64,000 nucleotides of DNA, taken from Ruminococcus sp. Phil15. Lineage in GTDB: Bacteria > Bacillota > Clostridia > Oscillospirales > Ruminococcaceae. Positions 60,311 through 64,000 of this stretch are shown piece after piece; the stretch's first letter is position 1; every line of letters begins with the position of its first letter. The position numbers were made by a program, and so were the translations under genes. The DNA lies in assembly GCA_001940995.1 (NCBI GenBank), contig MSHC01000023.1, forward strand, positions 331 through 64,330, in the 5' to 3' direction. The notes beneath the pieces are model-generated. The model worked only from the letters and a program-made list of their open reading frames with translations. It had not been told where the DNA came from and did no database searches.

Positions 60311-61441
60311 ATGGCTTTCTTTGATAAAATCGGACAAACAATTTCAAACGGCGTTTCAAGTGTCGGAGATACAACAAAGACTCTTGCAAACACCGCAAAG
60401 CTTAACAGTCAGATCAGTACAAACAAGAATACGATTAAGGATACCTATCAGCAGATAGGCGAGTATTGCTATAATAACCGTGGGGACGCAATAGACAAGG
60501 AAAAGCTTGTCCCTATGTTTGAGGAAATCGACAGACTCCTTCTCGAAAACAAGGACTTAGAGCTAAAGGTAAAGCTTGCAAAGGGATATGTCCCATGCAA
60601 GAACTGCGGCGCAGACGTAGCCGTGAACACATCTTTCTGCGCAAATTGCGGTGCGAAAGTGGAAGTCCCTGCGCCTGAGAGCGAAAAGACCCCCGAGGGC
60701 AAGAAAAGATGCCTTAAATGCGGAAATCTTGAGGACGAGAATACAAAGTTCTGCTCAAGCTGCGGAACAAAGCTTCCCGATACAGCTCCTGCCCCTGCAA
60801 CAGCTAACGCAACAACCGTATGCCCTAACTGCTCCGCTGAGCTTCCCGCTAATATGAAATTCTGCTCAGAGTGCGGAACAAAGGTTGACGCTCCCGCTCC
60901 GGAGCCGGTTGCAGAGCCCGTACCTGTTCAATCAGCAGTAGAGCCTGCCGCTGAACCGACAGAAACCGTCGAAACAGCACAGGAAACCGAAATAAAAGGC
61001 ACTCCTGCCCCCGAAGCAGTAGAAACAGAGGTCGCCGAGCCTGTTGCGACAGCCGAAGAAGCACAGCCTGCCGAAGCGCCGTCGGGTAAGATATGCCCCG
61101 AATGCGGACATAACGAGCCGAACGAAATGAAGTTCTGTTCCGAGTGCGGACATAAGTTTGAAACAGCAGAGCCGATAGCTGCAGAGCAAGCCCCCGCAGA
61201 GCAAGCCCCCACGGAGACGGCAGGTCTTGTATGCCCGAACTGCGGCAACCGTGAGGCTGACGGAGTCAGATTTTGCTCCGAATGTGGAACAAAGCTTGGA
61301 GAAGCAGTACCCGTAGCAACGGCTGAGCCTGCCCCTGCGGTTGAGGACGTCTCCGCCGCCGACAAGATAGCCTGCCCAAAGTGCGGCAACATAGAGGTCA
61401 AGGGTACAAAATTTTGTTCCGAGTGCGGAAACAAGCTCTAA
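60311..61441 (+). CDS. Protein with six zinc-ribbon modules
   Basis: A 376-aa cytoplasmic protein. The first ~95 residues are helical (IGQTISNGVSSVGDTTKTLANTAKLNSQIS). Six CxxC-x(8-10)-FCxxCG zinc ribbons follow, starting near residues 97, 135, 170, 261, 308 and 355, separated by Ala/Pro/Glu/Val-rich linkers. There are two ribbon types: CPNCS/CKNCG and CPECGH/CPKCGN. Single zinc-ribbon proteins with this N-terminal helix are common in Clostridia, but the function is not known; the multiplication suggests a scaffold. The start follows GAAAGGACG. Confidence 0.85.
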   Translation: MAFFDKIGQTISNGVSSVGDTTKTLANTAKLNSQISTNKNTIKDTYQQIGEYCYNNRGDAIDKEKLVPMFEEIDRLLLENKDLELKVKLAKGYVPCKNCGADVAVNTSFCANCGAKVEVPAPESEKTPEGKKRCLKCGNLEDENTKFCSSCGTKLPDTAPAPATANATTVCPNCSAELPANMKFCSECGTKVDAPAPEPVAEPVPVQSAVEPAAEPTETVETAQETEIKGTPAPEAVETEVAEPVATAEEAQPAEAPSGKICPECGHNEPNEMKFCSECGHKFETAEPIAAEQAPAEQAPTETAGLVCPNCGNREADGVRFCSECGTKLGEAVPVATAEPAPAVEDVSAADKIACPKCGNIEVKGTKFCSECGNKL

Positions 61442-61463
61442 ACCAAACTGAATGCATAAAAGT

Positions 61464-61516
61464 ATCCCCGTACAGATTAAATGCACAAGTCCAAAAATTC
61501 TGTACGGGGATTTTAT
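61464..61516. terminator. Terminator between zinc-ribbon and CapA genes
   Basis: ATCCCCGTACAG and CTGTACGGGGAT form a perfect 12-bp stem with a 24-base loop; TTTTATTT follows on the plus strand. It may serve both convergent genes. Confidence 0.75.
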
Positions 61517-61523
61517 TTAAAAA

Positions 61524-62918
61524 CTATTCTGTCTTTTCGGTTATCACACCGTTTTCGTCAATATCTACGTTAAAGGAATAATCCCTCATACATTGCAAAA
61601 TTCTGTCGCCCTCAGCCTCTCCGCCGACATAGGTAGTCTTGCTGTCACGCTGAGTCGCAGGGTAGAATACAAGCTCCAGCGAGTCGTCGGAATTGAGCGT
61701 TACTCCGAGCAGTCCCGTGTCGATGTCGTAATGCGAAAACCAGTAGTTGCCGAGATTATACACGATAGGCACGTTCTTGTAGTATTCAATGCCCTGCAAG
61801 CAGTGTGCGTGAGTGCCGATGATAAGGTCTGCGCCTGCGTCAATGTACTGATATGCGGTTTCCGGCTGAACGTCCTCAAGCTCGTGACTGTCCTCTGTGC
61901 CCCAATGCACGTTAGCGATAACGAAGTCGGCGTTCTGTTCGGCTTCCTTTATTACCTCTATAAATGCGGTCGGGTCGTAACAGCGAAGCACACCGGGGTC
62001 TGTTTCTGTCGCTTCGGGGGTAAGCTTGTACTTTTCCGCCCTCGTTGCCGCAACAAATGCAATCTTCTTGCCCTCTATGATGTAGTATACGGGACGTGAT
62101 GCCTCGTCAATGTTTCTGCCGGCTCCCATATATTCGATATCCGCATTTTTGAGCGTGTCGAGCGTGTCGAGAAATGCGTCAAGCCCGAAATCGTAAACGT
62201 GGTTGTTTGCAAGGTCTACGATATCTACGCCAAGCTCGTGATATATCGAAACGTTCTCCGTCGCCGCCCTGAAGGTCCATGCCTTGCCCTCCATAGCCGT
62301 GCCCCTGTCCGAGAAGCAAAACTCGCTGTTGAGGGTCGTTATGTCGGCGCTTACCATCTTGTCAATCAGAAACGGCGATATGCACTTTGTTATGTCGCCG
62401 CCGACCTCTCTGTAATGCTCCATAGCGTGCCAGTTGTCTGCAAGGCTGATGTCGCCCCCAAACGTAAATGAGATGCCCTCTGCGCCGTCCCCGTCAAGGA
62501 CGATATTTTCCTCAGAGTAGGCAAGACCGCTGTAAAGGTCGTTTGTGACTTTTACAGACATGCCTGTGAGCGAATACCAGCTGTCGTCCGTAAAATTGCC
62601 GCCGCTTGCCGCCTCGTAAAGCGTGTCGATAAGGCGTGCGTCGCCCGTTGTTTCAACGCACCACTCAAAAAACTCAGGTGATAAAGGCAGGTCGGTCTGC
62701 GTATCCTTTGTAAGCTCATACAGCATATCCGGGGTAATCTGCGGCTCCTGCGAGGAAGCGTCCTCCTGCGAGCTGTCCGATACAGATGAGCCGTCGCCCG
62801 CCGAGCCTGCCTGCGAGGACGATTCGGGATTTTTCTTTTCAATTTCATTGCAGCCGCCCAGCATTGCCGACGCAACAGCCAAAGACAGCGTAAGACATAA
62901 AATGCGTTTTGCTTTCAT
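61524..62918 (-). CDS. CapA/PgsA-type metallophosphatase lipoprotein
   Basis: A 464-aa lipoprotein. The start ATG 62918 follows AGGAACAA; the track's 14 extra residues are unsupported. The signal MKAKRILCLTLSLAVASAMLGGC has lipobox LGGC, then a Ser/Glu linker. The CapA-type calcineurin-like domain shows ISFTFGGDISLADNW, VDIVDLANNHVYDFGLDAFLDTLDTL, FVIANVHWGTEDSHE and LIIGTHAHCLQGIEYY. Such proteins act in poly-gamma-glutamate or capsule attachment. The real substrate is unknown. It lies 25 bases downstream of rmuC. Confidence 0.88.
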   Translation of the reverse strand: MKAKRILCLTLSLAVASAMLGGCNEIEKKNPESSSQAGSAGDGSSVSDSSQEDASSQEPQITPDMLYELTKDTQTDLPLSPEFFEWCVETTGDARLIDTLYEAASGGNFTDDSWYSLTGMSVKVTNDLYSGLAYSEENIVLDGDGAEGISFTFGGDISLADNWHAMEHYREVGGDITKCISPFLIDKMVSADITTLNSEFCFSDRGTAMEGKAWTFRAATENVSIYHELGVDIVDLANNHVYDFGLDAFLDTLDTLKNADIEYMGAGRNIDEASRPVYYIIEGKKIAFVAATRAEKYKLTPEATETDPGVLRCYDPTAFIEVIKEAEQNADFVIANVHWGTEDSHELEDVQPETAYQYIDAGADLIIGTHAHCLQGIEYYKNVPIVYNLGNYWFSHYDIDTGLLGVTLNSDDSLELVFYPATQRDSKTTYVGGEAEGDRILQCMRDYSFNVDIDENGVITEKTE

Positions 62919-62943
62919 TTGTTCCTGACTTCCTTTTCGTTTG

Positions 62944-64000
62944 TTATTCATCAAGGTCAAGTAGTTTATCAGCCTCGGCAGGCTCCGGACTCTGTACCGA
63001 GCTTAAACGCCTGCTGATCGCTCTTGACCTTACTCCTACAAGCTTGTCAATGTCCTTTCCGACAAGGTCTATGTGCTTCTGCGCAGTTGTCAGAACCTCC
63101 TCGAACTTTTCAAATTCGGATTTCACAGCGCTCAGCACCTGCCATACCTCGTTTGAACGCTTCTGTATTGCTAGCGTCTTGAAGCCCATCTGAAGCGAGT
63201 TGAGAAGAGCAGCCATTGTCGAAGGACCTGCTATATTTACATTATACTCCCTTTGCAGGATTTCTACAAGCCCCCTGTTGACAACTTCTGAATATAGTCC
63301 CTCAAACGGCAGGAACATTATGCCGAAGCTTGTCGTGTACGGCGGCTCTATGTATTTCTGTCTGATGTCCTTTGCAAAAGCCTTTATCCTTGTTACAAGA
63401 AGCGAGGAAGCCGAGTCTATCGCCTCCTTGCTGCCCGATTCTATTGCGTCTTGAAGCTGTGTGTAGCAGTCGGCAGGGAATTTTGAATCAATAGGCAGGT
63501 AAACGTGTCCGCCGTCTTCGCCCGGAAGCTTTACCGCAAACTCGACCCTGTTTAAGCTGTTCGGTATCGTCGCTATGTCCGTTTCGTATTGTTCGGGCGA
63601 GAGGATTTCGGAAAGTATCGCACCAAGCTGTATTTCTCCCATTATGCCCCTCGTCTTGACGTTTGAAAGCACCTTTTTCAGTCCGCCCACGTCGTTCGCA
63701 AGCGTTTTCATCTCGCCCAGACCCTTGTATACCTCCTCTAAGCTTTCGGAAACCCTCTTGAAGCTCCTGTTCATTCGTTCCTCGATGCTCTCCTGTAGTT
63801 TTTCGTCAACCGTCCTGCGGATTTCATCAAGCCGCTTGCTGTTTGAGTCGGTCATTGCGGCGAGGTGGGCTGTGATGTCGGTGCGGATTTGGGACAGCTT
63901 CTGTTCGTTTGTCGTTTCAAGCGTCTTAAAACGCTCCTCAAGCTGTTTTAGCTGTGATATAGTGTTCTCGTTCATCGCAGTCTGGTTCTGCGACAAAACG
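62944..64000 (-). CDS. rmuC: RmuC-family DNA recombination protein, 5'-truncated by window edge
   Basis: At least 351 residues of RmuC, a nuclease-like protein limiting inversions between short repeats. The N-terminal part shown is a long coiled coil (LKQLEERFKTLETTNEQKLSQI). The core contains TRGIMGEIQLGAILSEILSPEQYE, YLPIDSKFPADCYTQL, GIMFLPFEGLYSEVV and QREYNVNIAGPSTMAALLNSLQMGF. The track's Met at 63996 is a TTG codon inside the open frame, so the gene continues beyond base 64000. The usual N-terminal membrane helix would be outside the window. Confidence 0.92.
   Translation of the reverse strand, partial: VLSQNQTAMNENTISQLKQLEERFKTLETTNEQKLSQIRTDITAHLAAMTDSNSKRLDEIRRTVDEKLQESIEERMNRSFKRVSESLEEVYKGLGEMKTLANDVGGLKKVLSNVKTRGIMGEIQLGAILSEILSPEQYETDIATIPNSLNRVEFAVKLPGEDGGHVYLPIDSKFPADCYTQLQDAIESGSKEAIDSASSLLVTRIKAFAKDIRQKYIEPPYTTSFGIMFLPFEGLYSEVVNRGLVEILQREYNVNIAGPSTMAALLNSLQMGFKTLAIQKRSNEVWQVLSAVKSEFEKFEEVLTTAQKHIDLVGKDIDKLVGVRSRAISRRLSSVQSPEPAEADKLLDLDE

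Overview
The window looks like a chromosomal segment of a spore-forming Clostridia species, most likely a gut Oscillospiraceae/Ruminococcus relative. Supporting signs are the pyruvate:ferredoxin oxidoreductase, dipicolinate synthase genes, SpoIID- and SleB-type proteins, a class B sortase, a surface cohesin-like module, Thr-rich surface linkers and clostridial TTGACA-17-TATAAT promoters. There is no rRNA, phage structural module or CRISPR array. All assignments come from reading the sequence; no database search was run.

Layout. 1-6.6 kb: 3' part of nifJ, then a MarR regulator with a heterodimeric ABC exporter. 6.6-7.0 kb: a tandem 99-bp-period repeat. 7-12 kb: citramalate synthase, a cohesin-like surface protein, a membrane protein, a thioesterase-like protein and an AT-rich XRE regulator. 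12-15 kb: polar amino-acid ABC importer and two tRNA-Ser genes. 15-23 kb: cardiolipin synthase, polyphosphate kinase, an amidohydrolase, a PP2C phosphatase, then a translationally coupled purine nucleoside phosphorylase/deaminase pair.

23.1-33.3 kb is the most striking region. Dipicolinate synthase subunit A (dpaA/spoVFA) is split in two. Codons 1-266 lie at 32.47-33.27 kb. The last 27 codons lie at 23.74-23.82 kb, where they overlap dpaB by ATGA. Between them are 8,653 bp carrying a LacI regulator, a sugar ABC importer (binding protein plus two permeases), a large serine recombinase, an LCP protein and an SGNH hydrolase. The two junctions share an 18-bp sequence (15/18 identical) around a common CGGA core. 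Joining at the core restores a 293-aa DpaA in frame. This is the architecture of a sporulation-excised, skin-like element, here in dpaA and carrying metabolic cargo.

33.4-39.2 kb: SGNH lipoprotein, MsmX-type shared sugar ATPase, pseudouridine synthase, a DUF4830-like protein and a PurF-like protein lacking the N-terminal nucleophilic Cys. 39.4-53.1 kb: one long co-directional cluster behind a consensus promoter and a LacI-type operator. It encodes two LolD/MacB-type ATPases (the second fused to an AbrB-like domain), a 974-aa binding protein with CBM-like domains, two MalF/MalG-type permease pairs, an NHL/TPR membrane protein, a Yip1-like protein and a DUF5696-like protein. It appears to be a poorly characterised envelope/carbohydrate system. 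53.2-64 kb: cysteine desulfurase-thiI, a CinA-C deamidase, sortase B, SleB-like and SpoIID-like wall proteins sharing a WWKAxxxEYDF motif, a six-zinc-ribbon protein, a CapA-type lipoprotein and the 3' part of rmuC.
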